64,000 nt of DNA from DASZFV01 sp036494575 (GCA_036494575.1 DASXOE010000120.1:1-64000); one strand, 5' to 3'; positions 55,258 through 64,000 are shown, counted from the first letter of the stretch. Numbers and translations are program-made. The notes: generated from the letters alone by a model not told the origin.

Positions 55258-55829
55258 CGCCGGTCTCCTCGCGGCAGGCCGCCGCGGCGGTCTTGCCGAC
55301 GGACGGCGCTCTCGAATTCCTTGCGTGCCTTGCGCAGGCGCGAGTACGCCGTGAACACGGGTATCGACAACGCCGACGCGATGTCGCGCATGGCCGCGCC
55401 GTCGAGGTCATGCATGACGAGCACGGCCCGCCGCGGCAGCGGCACCTGCTCGAGCGCATCGAGGACGCGCGCGCGCGCTTGCTTCGTCACGGCCGCCTGG
55501 TCGGGGTACGGACCGGCGTCCGCCACCTCGATCCACGCATGCGGCACCTCGCGCGCCGCGCGCTTCCGGTGTGCCGAGGCGACCCGAAAGGCGATCCCGA
55601 AGAGCCAAGGGCGCAGCGGCAGCGACGGATCGTAGTCCTGCCAGCGCCGATAAAGCACGAGGAAGACCTCGTGGACCAAGTCCTCGACGTCGGCGGCCGG
55701 AATCCCGAGGCGACGCAAGGTTCGGCATAGGTAGTCGAATTCTCCCTGAAAGGCGCCGAGACAATCAGGCCGCTCGCTCATTTCGAGCCGGGCGTGCGCC
55801 ACTGAAGACTCGCTCGCCACTGTCTTCAT
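55254..55829 (-). CDS. ECF-type RNA polymerase sigma factor
   Basis: A 191-residue sigma-70 family ECF factor. Region 2 is FDYLCRTLRRLGIPAADVEDLVHEVFLVLYRRWQDYDPSLPLRPWLFGIAFRVASAHRKR. Region 4 is ALEQVPLPRRAVLVMHDLDGAAMRDIASALSIPVFTAYSRLRKARKEFESAV, the helix-turn-helix for -35 binding. The start is preceded within 22 bases by the outer-membrane-type gene at 55852-56835, so an operon of four genes is likely. The membrane protein encoded next is the probable anti-sigma factor. Confidence 0.92.
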   Translation of the reverse strand: MKTVASESSVAHARLEMSERPDCLGAFQGEFDYLCRTLRRLGIPAADVEDLVHEVFLVLYRRWQDYDPSLPLRPWLFGIAFRVASAHRKRAAREVPHAWIEVADAGPYPDQAAVTKQARARVLDALEQVPLPRRAVLVMHDLDGAAMRDIASALSIPVFTAYSRLRKARKEFESAVRRQDRRGGLPRGDRR

Positions 55830-55851
55830 TGTGGCCGCGCCCGAAACCTTG

Positions 55852-56835
55852 TCATCGAAAAAGCACGGCGAGGTCGATTCCCACGGCGAGACCGAGGGTG
55901 GGTGTCCTCCAGACCGGCAGTTGGTTCAAGGTGACGGTTCGCGGCGTGAGCGTGTAAGCGCCGTCCGCATGGAGCACGGCGGCGAGGCGCGTCGAAAGAG
56001 GTTGCGCGAAGGCGGCGCGCAGTCCGACGCGGGCCGTCGTGGACGCGGGCGCGTGGGCGTCGTCGACGCCCAGGCCCGAGACCTGCAACCGTCCAAGGGC
56101 CATGAGGGGGCACAGCGCGAACCGGCGCAGGTGACCACAGACGGCGAGGGTGCCGGCGAGCGTGCTGGTCCGAAAGCCGGTGCCGTCCGCCTGACGAAAC
56201 GTCACGGGGAGGGTCGCGCGCGCGCCGAGGTCGAGCGAGAAGGCGCGAAGGCGTGCCGCGCCGGAGAGCTCGGCACCCGCGCTGGCTGTCGGCGCCTCCC
56301 CGAACGACCCGACGGGGCCGACGCTGACGGAGAACGACGGGGGCCGCCGCGGTGCTGGCGTGGTCGTGACGGTGGGCGGCGCGATCTCGCGCGCGGGGGA
56401 CACGACGGCCGGCGGAGGCTCGAGCGGCGTCCCGAGGAGCTGATTGAGGAACTGGATCTGGACGGCGAGCGCGAACGTCATCCCGCGCACGAACTCCGCG
56501 CAATCTCGACTGGCCGACGACAGGCGCCGGTCGCCCTCGCTCGCGCCCGTCGGGTTCGTCCAGACGAGCGCGCCCTCGAGCCCACGCTCGGACGGGTGAA
56601 CGCGGGCGTCGACGTGATGCGAGGCTCCGTCGCGGAACGGGTCGGTGCCGAGTTGCTCGACGACGTGGCGACGAAACTCGTCCTCGCCGGGACAATCGCG
56701 CAGGGACGGATCGACGTCGTAGCTCAGCGACACCGAGAGCGACGTCGCGCTCCGCGCGGTGCCCGCGGCGGCGAAGACCGTCAGCGACAGGCACACCGTC
56801 CACGCGCCGCGCCGGGTCACGCCCCATTGCAGCAC
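55852..56835 (-). CDS. Exported protein, probable outer-membrane beta-barrel
   Basis: A 327-residue protein from a GTG start. A signal peptide (WTVCLSLTVFAAAGTARS) is followed by an N-terminal domain SYDVDPSLRDCPGEDEFRRHVVEQLGTDPF and a Pro-rich linker. The C-terminal half has strongly alternating strands with short loops (SVSVGPVGSFGEAP, LRAFSLDLGARATLPVTF) and ends GIDLAVLFR, as expected of a barrel. It precedes the ECF sigma gene by 22 bases and may be the envelope sensor or first target of that system. The function is otherwise unknown. Confidence 0.7.
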   Translation of the reverse strand: MLQWGVTRRGAWTVCLSLTVFAAAGTARSATSLSVSLSYDVDPSLRDCPGEDEFRRHVVEQLGTDPFRDGASHHVDARVHPSERGLEGALVWTNPTGASEGDRRLSSASRDCAEFVRGMTFALAVQIQFLNQLLGTPLEPPPAVVSPAREIAPPTVTTTPAPRRPPSFSVSVGPVGSFGEAPTASAGAELSGAARLRAFSLDLGARATLPVTFRQADGTGFRTSTLAGTLAVCGHLRRFALCPLMALGRLQVSGLGVDDAHAPASTTARVGLRAAFAQPLSTRLAAVLHADGAYTLTPRTVTLNQLPVWRTPTLGLAVGIDLAVLFR

Positions 56836-56894
56836 GACGAAATCTTCATGACAACAACGCCGCCGTCACGGCCGCGGGCAGGCGTCGCGACGTC

Positions 56895-59800
56895 CTATTG
56901 AACGATGATGGTCTTGCACATGACGCTGCAGGCCTGCGTCCCGTCGCACTGCTCGCCGTTGGCGCTCTGGATGCGGCCGTCGCCGCAGTAGGGGCCGAGC
57001 ACGCAGCTCTTCGTGCAAGTTCCGGCGCCGTACGCGGTGTCCGAGTTCGCGGCGCCGTTGTCGCAAACCTCCGGGCCGTTCACGGCGCCGTCACCGCAGT
57101 GGGGCGCCAGCGTGCAGTCCTTGTTGCAGGTTCCGTACGAGCCGTCGTTGACGCCGTTGTCGCAGGCCTCGCCCGGATCCTTGAAGCCGTCGCCGCACTT
57201 GAGCTTGCAGTGCACGTCGCACTTGCTGGTCATCGAGCCGTTGTTGGCCCCGTCGTCGCACGCCTCAGGCGGCTGCACGGTGCCGTCGCCGCAGGACGGG
57301 ATGGGCACGTACATCTTGCAGTCGGTCGTGCACGAGCCCGCTTGACCGCTGTTGACGCCGTCGTCGCAGCCCTCATTGGCGTCGACGGCCTTGTCGCCGC
57401 AGTAAGGGGCCGGCTTGCAGAGCGCCGTGCAGACGTTCTTGCCGTACGCCGTCGCAACGGGCTGGTTCTGCGTGCCGTCGTCGCAGATCTCTCCCGCGCC
57501 CGTCTGGACGATCATGTCGCCGCAGCGCGGGCCGAGCACGCAGCCAGGCGCGCAGTTGCCGTAGCTGCCGTCGTTCTTGCCGTCGTCGCACTGCTCGGTG
57601 CCGTTCTTGATGCCGTCGCCGCAGCGCGGGCCGAGCGTGCAGTCGGCGTTGCACTTGGCGTAGCCGCCCGTGTTCAGCGCCGTGCCGCTGTCACACTGCT
57701 CGCCCACGTCGAGCTTGCCGTTGCCGCACTTGAGCTTGCAAGCGGCGTCGCACTTGCTCGTCGAATTGCCGTTGTTGGCGCCGTCGTCGCAGGTCTCCCC
57801 CGCGCCCGGCTGGACGACCTTGTCGCCGCAACGGGGGCCGAGCGTGCAGCCGCTCGTGCAGAAGCCGTAGCCCCTGCCGTTGTTGACGCCGTCGTCACAC
57901 TGCTCGTCGTGGGCGCCGTCGACCTTGCCGTCGCCGCAGTACGGGGCGAAGACGCAGCCGGGTCCGCACACGAGCTTCGAGCCACCGTACGGCGAGAGGT
58001 TGACGCCGTCGTCGCACTGCTCGGTGCCGTTCTTGATGCCGTCGCCGCAGCCGGGCGGCAGCGTGCAGTTCGCGTTGCACGTGCCGTAGGCGCCCGTGTT
58101 CATGGCCGTGCCGAGGTCGCAGGCCTCGCCCGCCGTGACGATGCCGTCGCCGCACACGGGGGAGCACACGCTGCGGATGCCCGAGAAGTTGCTGAGCGTC
58201 AGCGTGTAGTTCGACTCGGTCGTGTGGCGCTCCGCCTGGAAGACGACGATCTCGTAGACGCTGCCCACCTTGAGCTTGAGGTCGACCACGTGGCCGCCCC
58301 CGGTCTGCGCGACCGAGTTGCAGCCGCCCGTCAGCGTCGGCCCGGGCGCCACGAAGTCACACGAGTAGCCCGTGCCGGCTGAGGCGTCGAGCGTGATGGT
58401 CCCTTGCTCGCGCTTGTGCAGGCCGCCGAGATCCACGGCCAGGATCTTGTTGATGTAGACGAACACGTCGTCGTCGCCCACGAAGGTGAGCGTCGCGCTG
58501 CCCGAGTACTCGAACCAGTAGCGCGTCTCGGACGTGAAGCCGTAGTTGTGCGCGTTGGGCCCGTTGCCCCAACCCAGTCCGTCGATGGGGTAGAAGGCCG
58601 TCGTCGCGAACTGGAAGCTCGTGCACGCGGGGTTCGCCCCCGTGTTGCAGGTCGCCGAGTTTGCGCCGCCCACCTGTCCGCCGAGCGTCAGCGTCTGCAC
58701 GATGGGCTTGTTGTAGATATCGTTGTCGACGTACCACATGCCGAACCAGTCCTTGTTCGGATCGTACGTCGCGGTCTGGGTCGGCATGCAGAGGCGGCTC
58801 GTCGATGCGCAGAGGTTCGCCGTGAGGGGTTTGCACATGTTGACGTGCACGGGCACGCCGCCGTTCGCGCCGCCGAGCTGCGGGAGCGCCGTGCCCGGGT
58901 CTCCTTCGCCGATGACGCACTCGAAGTCTGGATGTCCACCCGTCTCGTTCCACCCTTTGAAGTCGTGATAGACGATGGGCAGGATCAGCGGGTTCGGCTT
59001 GATGGGCGTGTCGGTGCACGCGTATCCGGGCTCGATCTTGCAGTCCTTCGAGCAGCCGTCGCCCGAGATCGTGTTGCCGTCGTCGCATTGCTGACCGTTG
59101 GCCTTGTCGATGGGCAGGAGCAGGCCGTCGCCGCACACCGTGGCGCAGGCGCCGCCGCCCGCGGGGCACGACGGCTCGAGCCGGCAGAGCGGCGAGCAGC
59201 CGTCGCCCTGGTCGTGGTTCATGTCGTCGCACTGCTCGCTGCCCTCGGTGACCTTGTTGCCGCAGGTCGTGGGCAAACAGCTCGTGGGGCCGATGCAGCC
59301 GCTCGCCTGCTTGGGCGTCGTGCAGGTCCAGCCCTCGGCCTTCGTGACGGGCATGCTCTCGAGCGTGCACGTCGGGCTGCAGCCGTCGCCCGCGACGACG
59401 TTGCCGTCGTCGCACTGCTCGAGGCCGGCGACGATGCCGTCACCGCACTTGATGGCGCGGCAGGCGTTGCCGATCGAGCACGTCCAGCCGCACTCGACCT
59501 GGCACGCCTGCGAGCAGCCGTCGCCCGCGAGGACGTTGCCGTCGTCGCACTGCTCGTTGCCCGTGACCTTGTGATCGCCGCACACGACCGTGCTCACACA
59601 CTTCTGGCCCGGCATCGGGCAGACGTAGTTCGCCTCGATGACGCAGGTCGGGCTGCAGCCGTCGCCGCCCACCAAGTTGCCGTCGTCGCACTCCTCGCCG
59701 TCGGCCACCGAGAGCTTGCCGTCGCCGCAGAAGGCCACGAGCGTGCATTTCTGCCCCGGCGTGGCGCAGGTCCAGCCGGGCTCGAGCGTGCACGTTGACG

Positions 59801-60890
59801 TGCAGCCGTCGCCGTTTGCCGTGTTGCCGTCGTCGCAGTACTCGCCGAAGCCGAGGCGCCCGTCGCCGCACTTCGGCATGGTGACGGGGGCGCACGGGCC
59901 GCCCGCGCCGTTGGCCGTCGGACACGTGAAGCCGGGTTCGACCTGCTTGCAGTCGGCGGAGCAGCCGTCGTTGGCCTTCACGTTGCCGTCGTCGCAGGCC
60001 TCGTCGCCCGTGACCTTGAGGTCTCCGCACACGATCGTCGAGACGCACTTCTGTCCGGGCGTGGCGCAGACGAAGAAAGGCTCGAGGACGCAGGTGCCCG
60101 TGCACCCGTCGCCCGGCGTGAGGTTGCCGTCGTCGCACTGCTCGCTGCCGTTGAGCTTGCCGTCGCCGCAGAAGGGGATGAGCGCGCACGGCATGTTCGC
60201 CTTCGGGCACGTCCAGCCGGTCTCGACGACACACTTCGCCGAGCAGCCGTCGCCATTCTTGAGGTTACCGTCGTCGCAGCCTTCGCCCATGTCGAGCACG
60301 CCGTTGCCGCACGGCGGAGGCGGCGCGGGCTGACACGCCTTGCCCGCCGTCGGGCACAGCCAGCCCATCTCGATGCGACAGTTCGCCGAGCAGCCATCCC
60401 CGCCGACGGTGTTGCCGTCGTCGCAGAGCTCGTTGCCCGCCACGACGCCATCGCCGCAGATCGCGGTCGACGTGCAGAACTGCCCGGGCATCGGACAGAC
60501 GAAGTTCGGCTCCAGCTGGCAGACCCCCGAGCAGCCGTCGCCGGGCGAAGTGTTGCCGTCGTCGCAGGCCTCGCCCATCTCGAGCTTGCCGTTGCCACAC
60601 GCCGGCCCCGCGGGGACGTCGGGCGACGCGTCGACGCACGGTCCGCCGCAGCCCGCGGCGCCGTCCGTCATGTTGCCAGCGACGCCGAAGCCGCCGAAGC
60701 CGAAGACGCCGGCCGTCCCCATGCCGCCACCCGTGCCGCCCATCGAGGTCTGCTCTTGCGCGGCATCGACGGCGGCGTCGTGAGGGACGTCCGTGTCGCC
60801 CGGCTTCGTCCCCGCGCAAGCGACCGCGCAAAGTGGCGCGACGATCAGAGCATAGGTGGCGTATCGATGGCGCGGAGTCGGGCGCTTCAT
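56895..60890 (-). CDS. Giant Cys-rich repeat lipoprotein with central fibro-slime domain
   Basis: A 1331-residue lipoprotein (leader LIVAPLCAVACAG). After a Gly/Ala-rich linker come 11 DUF4215-type modules, each with the pattern CGDG...E.CDDGN...GDGCS..C plus a C...C pair. A central fibro-slime domain follows (IVYHDFKGWNETGGHPDFEC, DPNKDWFGMWYVDN, SVYEIVVFQAERHTTESNYTLTLSNF), which in other bacteria is linked to surface fibres. Then 12 shorter modules with CGDG...E.CDDG.N.G.Y..C...C close the protein. The two module types differ, so the protein is a bipartite array around the slime domain. It is probably surface-exposed and disulfide-rich. The related DUF4215 family is common in myxobacteria. 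Confidence 0.92.
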   Translation of the reverse strand: MKRPTPRHRYATYALIVAPLCAVACAGTKPGDTDVPHDAAVDAAQEQTSMGGTGGGMGTAGVFGFGGFGVAGNMTDGAAGCGGPCVDASPDVPAGPACGNGKLEMGEACDDGNTSPGDGCSGVCQLEPNFVCPMPGQFCTSTAICGDGVVAGNELCDDGNTVGGDGCSANCRIEMGWLCPTAGKACQPAPPPPCGNGVLDMGEGCDDGNLKNGDGCSAKCVVETGWTCPKANMPCALIPFCGDGKLNGSEQCDDGNLTPGDGCTGTCVLEPFFVCATPGQKCVSTIVCGDLKVTGDEACDDGNVKANDGCSADCKQVEPGFTCPTANGAGGPCAPVTMPKCGDGRLGFGEYCDDGNTANGDGCTSTCTLEPGWTCATPGQKCTLVAFCGDGKLSVADGEECDDGNLVGGDGCSPTCVIEANYVCPMPGQKCVSTVVCGDHKVTGNEQCDDGNVLAGDGCSQACQVECGWTCSIGNACRAIKCGDGIVAGLEQCDDGNVVAGDGCSPTCTLESMPVTKAEGWTCTTPKQASGCIGPTSCLPTTCGNKVTEGSEQCDDMNHDQGDGCSPLCRLEPSCPAGGGACATVCGDGLLLPIDKANGQQCDDGNTISGDGCSKDCKIEPGYACTDTPIKPNPLILPIVYHDFKGWNETGGHPDFECVIGEGDPGTALPQLGGANGGVPVHVNMCKPLTANLCASTSRLCMPTQTATYDPNKDWFGMWYVDNDIYNKPIVQTLTLGGQVGGANSATCNTGANPACTSFQFATTAFYPIDGLGWGNGPNAHNYGFTSETRYWFEYSGSATLTFVGDDDVFVYINKILAVDLGGLHKREQGTITLDASAGTGYSCDFVAPGPTLTGGCNSVAQTGGGHVVDLKLKVGSVYEIVVFQAERHTTESNYTLTLSNFSGIRSVCSPVCGDGIVTAGEACDLGTAMNTGAYGTCNANCTLPPGCGDGIKNGTEQCDDGVNLSPYGGSKLVCGPGCVFAPYCGDGKVDGAHDEQCDDGVNNGRGYGFCTSGCTLGPRCGDKVVQPGAGETCDDGANNGNSTSKCDAACKLKCGNGKLDVGEQCDSGTALNTGGYAKCNADCTLGPRCGDGIKNGTEQCDDGKNDGSYGNCAPGCVLGPRCGDMIVQTGAGEICDDGTQNQPVATAYGKNVCTALCKPAPYCGDKAVDANEGCDDGVNSGQAGSCTTDCKMYVPIPSCGDGTVQPPEACDDGANNGSMTSKCDVHCKLKCGDGFKDPGEACDNGVNDGSYGTCNKDCTLAPHCGDGAVNGPEVCDNGAANSDTAYGAGTCTKSCVLGPYCGDGRIQSANGEQCDGTQACSVMCKTIIVQ

Positions 60891-61095
60891 AGTCGACAAG
60901 TGTTCCCCCAAGGAGCGTAACGCAATCAGAGCGCGGCGCGATGAATTCTGGGTCCTCGGGGCTTCGGATTTCAATCGCTCATTTGCCGATTTCAGCCGAA
61001 ACGCGCGCGCCGGATCTATCGACGCAGCTCGTCGGCGCCCGCGCGCCCCGAGCTTCGATGGTCGGAGCCACGCAGCCGAGTTATCTTGGCGCGAC

Positions 61096-61854
61096 ATGAA
61101 CGCGAAAACGAAGGTGGCCGTCGTCACGGGCGCGGGGTCTGGCATCGGTCGCGCGGCGGCCCTCGCCTTGCTGGCCGACGGCTGGAGCGTCACGCTCGCG
61201 GGTCGGAGTCCCGAGCCTTTGCGCGCGACGGCCGAGGCCGCCGACGGCGGCAGGACGCGGGCGCTCATCGTGCCGACGGACGTGCGGCACCAGCCCGAGG
61301 TTCAGTCCCTCTTCGCCCGCGCCAAGGAGGTCTTCGGCCGCGTCGACGTCCTCTTCAACAACGCGGGGGTCGGCTCGCCGCCCGCGGCGTTCGAGGATCT
61401 GACGCCCGAACAGTGGAGCGGCGTCATGGATGTCAACGTCACGGGCATGTTCCTCTGCGCGCAAGAGGCCTTTCGTGTCATGCGCGATCAAAGCCCGCGC
61501 GGCGGCCGCATCATCAACAATGGTTCGCTGTCGGCGCACGCGCCGCGCCCGAACTCGGCGCCCTACACGGCGAGCAAGCACGCCATGACCGGCCTCACGA
61601 AGTGCATCGCGCTCGACGGGCGCAAGTACGATATATCCTGCAGCCAGCTCGATCTCGGAAACGCCGCGACCGAGCTCACGGAGCGCATGGAGCGGGGCGT
61701 GCCCCAGGCGAACGGAGCGGTCATGGTCGAGCCGCGCATGGACGTCGCGCACGTCGGCAGCAGCGTCCTTTACATCGCGAACCTGCCGCCGACGGCCAAC
61801 GTGCTCTTCATGACGCTCATGGCGACGAAGATGCCCTTCGTCGGACGCGGTTGA
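61096..61854 (+). CDS. Short-chain dehydrogenase/reductase
   Basis: A 252-residue SDR. The cofactor loop is VTGAGSGIGRAAAL, the NNAG motif is in VLFNNAGVGSP, and the catalytic Ser and Tyr-x3-Lys are in NGSLSAHAPRPNSAPYTASK. It is cytosolic and NAD(P)-dependent; the substrate is not evident. The stop overlaps the start of a 61-residue Cys-rich protein (TTGA). Upstream 60891-61095 is a divergent promoter region with the fibro-slime gene and shows nothing else. Confidence 0.92.
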   Translation: MNAKTKVAVVTGAGSGIGRAAALALLADGWSVTLAGRSPEPLRATAEAADGGRTRALIVPTDVRHQPEVQSLFARAKEVFGRVDVLFNNAGVGSPPAAFEDLTPEQWSGVMDVNVTGMFLCAQEAFRVMRDQSPRGGRIINNGSLSAHAPRPNSAPYTASKHAMTGLTKCIALDGRKYDISCSQLDLGNAATELTERMERGVPQANGAVMVEPRMDVAHVGSSVLYIANLPPTANVLFMTLMATKMPFVGRG

Positions 61855-62036
61855 AGGCGCCGGACACGCGCGAAGATCGCGCGCCGCCCGCGCATCCGGA
61901 GAGCCTCTGCCACCGGTGCGCCGGGCGACGCTACGTGCCCGCGCGCGCCTCGACCTTCGTCATGTGCACCGTGCTCGACGTCAAGTACCCGCGTCAGCCT
62001 GTGCTGGCCTGTCCCGCGTTCCGCGCGCGGGGATGA
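61851..62036 (+). CDS. Cys-rich miniprotein coupled to the SDR
   Basis: A 61-residue protein from a TTG that overlaps the SDR stop. It has four cysteines: LCHRCAGRRYVPAR, then FVMCTVLDVKYPRQPVLACPAF. The CxxC followed by a single C and a CPxF ending looks like a zinc-ribbon or similar knuckle. I have the impression that related short proteins with the YPxQPV...CPxF ending occur elsewhere, but cannot confirm this. Coupling suggests a role with the SDR. Confidence 0.6.
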   Translation: MKAPDTREDRAPPAHPESLCHRCAGRRYVPARASTFVMCTVLDVKYPRQPVLACPAFRARG

Positions 62037-62055
62037 AAGCGGCGGGCTCCGGCCG

Positions 62056-62640
62056 TCAAGGTTTCAGGCTCAAGGGGTTCGGCAAGACCTCGTTCTGCGC
62101 CGTGATGCCGACCTGCTTGTCCCAGGGAATGTTGGCGCCCTTGACGCGCACGGCGGAGATCGTGAAGACCACGGCCCGATCCGGCGGCACAGTGAGGACC
62201 TCGTTCGACTTGACCTCCCATTTGTACTCGTCGAGGTACGTGAAGGGTCCGCGGCGCCGCCCCTGACAGGTCAGCCGCGTGTCGACGATGTGCTCCCCGG
62301 GCGTCACGCGCCCCGCGAAGACGACGGTGTCGGCGTCAGGCTGGAGATTATCGATGGCCGGCAGCGGCTTTCCGTCCATGACGATGCTCGCCGCGAGCAG
62401 GTCGAACGTCTGGCCGAGGGCATTCTTGAAGTGAAGCGACGCGAAGGAGCCCGGGATCTCGGCGGGCGCTCGCGTTGGACCCTCCCGGAATGGATCGCCC
62501 GGATCGTCTCCCGGGACGGTCGCGCTCGGCACGACCCCCAAGGTCGACTCGACGACGCTCAGCTCGAGGGCGGAGGATCGGACGTGCGGCGCGGCAATCA
62601 TAAGGACCCAGAGGCAAATAACCCCCAATGACCTCCACAT
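62056..62640 (-). CDS. Exported protein of unknown function
   Basis: A 194-residue protein with a signal peptide (VICLWVLMIAAPHVRSSA). The ATG at 62640 has a GAGGAGG ribosome site directly upstream, which sets the start. The mature domain is beta-rich (SFASLHFKNALGQTFDLLAASIVMDGKPLPAIDNL, VVFAGRVTPGEHIVDTRLTCQGRRRGPFTYLDEYKWEVKSNEVLTV) and resembles carboxypeptidase-like or PEGA-type carrier folds with a single Cys. It stands alone between the Cys-rich miniprotein and threonine dehydratase. Confidence 0.72.
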   Translation of the reverse strand: MWRSLGVICLWVLMIAAPHVRSSALELSVVESTLGVVPSATVPGDDPGDPFREGPTRAPAEIPGSFASLHFKNALGQTFDLLAASIVMDGKPLPAIDNLQPDADTVVFAGRVTPGEHIVDTRLTCQGRRRGPFTYLDEYKWEVKSNEVLTVPPDRAVVFTISAVRVKGANIPWDKQVGITAQNEVLPNPLSLKP

Positions 62641-62831
62641 GGCTGCCTCCTCTCTGGTTGAAAGGTAGTCACCGAGCACGACTCGGACAGGGGCATTGCC
62701 TACAATCGCGCGCTCGACGTCTCACCCCGGAAACATGGGGTCTGTCGCGAAATGAGCACCGTTCGCGGTCCGCCGCCGTCGTAGAGGCCGTAGCGCTTGC
62801 GCTCGAGCCGATCGCGGTGTGTGCTTAGAGG

Positions 62832-64000
62832 GTGATCGACTACGTTCGAAAGATCCTCGACGCGCGCGTCTACGACATCGCCGAACAGACGCCGCTCGAG
62901 ATGATGGCCAGGCTGAGCCGCCGGCTCGGTTGTCGCGTGCTCCTCAAGCGCGAGGATCTCCAGCCCGTGTTCTCGTTCAAGATTCGCGGCGCCTACAACC
63001 GCATCGCGCGACTCACGGACGCAGAGCGCGCCGCGGGCATCATCTGCGCCTCGGCCGGCAACCACGCGCAGGGCGTGGCGCTGTCGGCGCAGCGGCTCGG
63101 CATCGCCGCGACGATCGTCATGCCCGTGACGACGCCGCCCATCAAGATCGACGCCGTCCGCTACTTCGGAGGCAAGGTCGTCCTCCACGGCGACACCTTC
63201 GAAGAGGCGCACGAGCGCGCGCGCGCCCTCGAGAAAGCCGAGGGGTTGACGTTCGTTCATCCCTACGACGATCCCGAGGTCATCGCCGGTCAGGGCACGA
63301 TCGGAATGGAGATCCTGCACCAGCACCCCGAACCCATCGAGGCCGTCTTCGTGCCGATCGGGGGCGGCGGGCTCGCGGCTGGCGTGGCCTCGTACGTGAA
63401 GTTCCTGCGGCCCGAGACGAAGGTCATCGGCGTCGAGCCGGCGGACGCCGCCTCGATGAAGGCCGCGCTCGCCGCAGGCACGCGCGTCGTGCTCGATCGC
63501 GTCGGCCTCTTCGCCGACGGCACGGCCGTGCGCCAGGTCGGCGTCGAGACGTTTCGCGTGTGCCGCGAGCTGCTCGACGACGTGTTCGTCGCCGACACCG
63601 ACGAGATGTGCGCCGCCATCAAGGACATCTTCGAGGACGCCCGCGTCATCGCCGAGCCGTCGGGCGCGCTCGCGCTGGCCGGGCTCAAGGCCTACGTGGC
63701 CCGCAACCCCACGCGCACGGGGGCCCTGGTCGCCATCAACAGCGGCGCCAACATGAACTTCGATCGGCTGCGCCACGTCGCCGAGCGCGCGGAGATCGGC
63801 GAGGCGCGCGAGATCCTCCTCGGCGTCACGATCCCCGAGACGCCGGGCAGTTACCGAGCCTTCGTCGACGTGCTGGGCGCGCGCACGATCACCGAGTTCA
63901 ACTACCGCTACGCCGACGACGCCGCGGCCAACGTCTTCGTCGGGCTCAAGCTGGCCGACGGCGCGCGCGAGAAGACCGCCGTCATCGCCGAGCTCAGGCA
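62832..64000 (+). CDS. ilvA: Threonine ammonia-lyase (threonine dehydratase), 3' end outside window
   Basis: The first 389 codons of threonine dehydratase, which deaminates threonine to 2-oxobutyrate for isoleucine synthesis. The pyridoxal phosphate Lys is in VFSFKIRGAYNRI. The phosphate-binding Gly-rich loop is FVPIGGGGLAAGVASYV, and AGNHAQGVALSAQRLG is the substrate loop. After about residue 325 the first ACT-like regulatory domain begins (ILLGVTIPETPGSYRAFVDVLGARTITEFNYRY). The gene is cut at the right edge in that domain, so whether one or two regulatory domains are present is not seen. A GTG start follows a weak TAGAGG site. Confidence 0.93.
   Translation, partial: MIDYVRKILDARVYDIAEQTPLEMMARLSRRLGCRVLLKREDLQPVFSFKIRGAYNRIARLTDAERAAGIICASAGNHAQGVALSAQRLGIAATIVMPVTTPPIKIDAVRYFGGKVVLHGDTFEEAHERARALEKAEGLTFVHPYDDPEVIAGQGTIGMEILHQHPEPIEAVFVPIGGGGLAAGVASYVKFLRPETKVIGVEPADAASMKAALAAGTRVVLDRVGLFADGTAVRQVGVETFRVCRELLDDVFVADTDEMCAAIKDIFEDARVIAEPSGALALAGLKAYVARNPTRTGALVAINSGANMNFDRLRHVAERAEIGEAREILLGVTIPETPGSYRAFVDVLGARTITEFNYRYADDAAANVFVGLKLADGAREKTAVIAELR

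Overview
The window is a GC-rich (roughly 70%) bacterial chromosome segment with dense coding on both strands. Its gene content resembles a myxobacterium or a relative in Myxococcota. The signs are many lipoproteins with Gly/Ala/Thr-rich linkers, a giant Cys-rich repeat protein with a fibro-slime domain, an OmpA protein with thrombospondin type 3 repeats, an RGG-rich protein, a kinase-fold protein, several TonB-dependent receptors, an ECF sigma operon and many GTG/TTG starts. This placement is inferred from gene families; no rRNA marker is present. I saw no rRNA, tRNA, CRISPR array, complete insertion sequence or phage module.

Region 1 (1-8.3 kb): a minus-strand run encodes a three-gene ABC-2 exporter, RecQ and a SirB1-type protein, and a signal-peptide gene runs off the left edge. 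A thioredoxin, an FHA protein, a UspA and the enoyl-ACP reductase FabV follow. Region 2 (8.3-18.4 kb): an OmpA/TSP3 porin diverges from a small CXXCH protein, followed by an RGG-rich protein. Two related lipoproteins carrying NGL repeats then flank a bacterial XPB helicase-Bax1 nuclease pair. A methyltransferase and PpnP come next. Region 3 (18.4-30.9 kb): rhomboid protease, FecR-domain protein, a predicted pseudokinase, a DTW tRNA-modification enzyme overlapping tail-to-tail with a Mug glycosylase, a TPR protein, a bifunctional aldolase/dehydrogenase, and DUF924, ankyrin and Memo proteins.

Region 4 (30.9-50.2 kb): two paralogous receptor-lipoprotein cassettes. Each has a TonB-dependent receptor with an unusual N-terminal TonB-C-like domain, translationally coupled to a lipoprotein. 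They lie about 11 kb apart on opposite strands. Between them are MsrA, a Mpv17-like membrane protein coupled to MurB, a lipoprotein, a FadL porin, an AsmA/TamB-like giant, a DksA-type zinc finger, an enoyl-CoA hydratase and an AHSA1 protein with a histone-H1-like tail. Region 5 (50.4-64 kb): a discoidin-like lipoprotein with a collagen-like stalk, a metallophosphatase-tetrahaem cytochrome lipoprotein, an ECF sigma/membrane protein/lipoprotein operon, the 1331-residue fibro-slime protein, an SDR with a coupled Cys-rich miniprotein, a secreted protein and a truncated threonine dehydratase.

Cell-envelope and surface functions dominate. Translational coupling through 4-base start/stop overlaps (ATGA, GTGA, TTGA) is frequent and defines most of the operons proposed here. 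The strongest candidates for undescribed biology are the duplicated receptor-lipoprotein cassette and the NGL-repeat lipoprotein family around XPB-Bax1.
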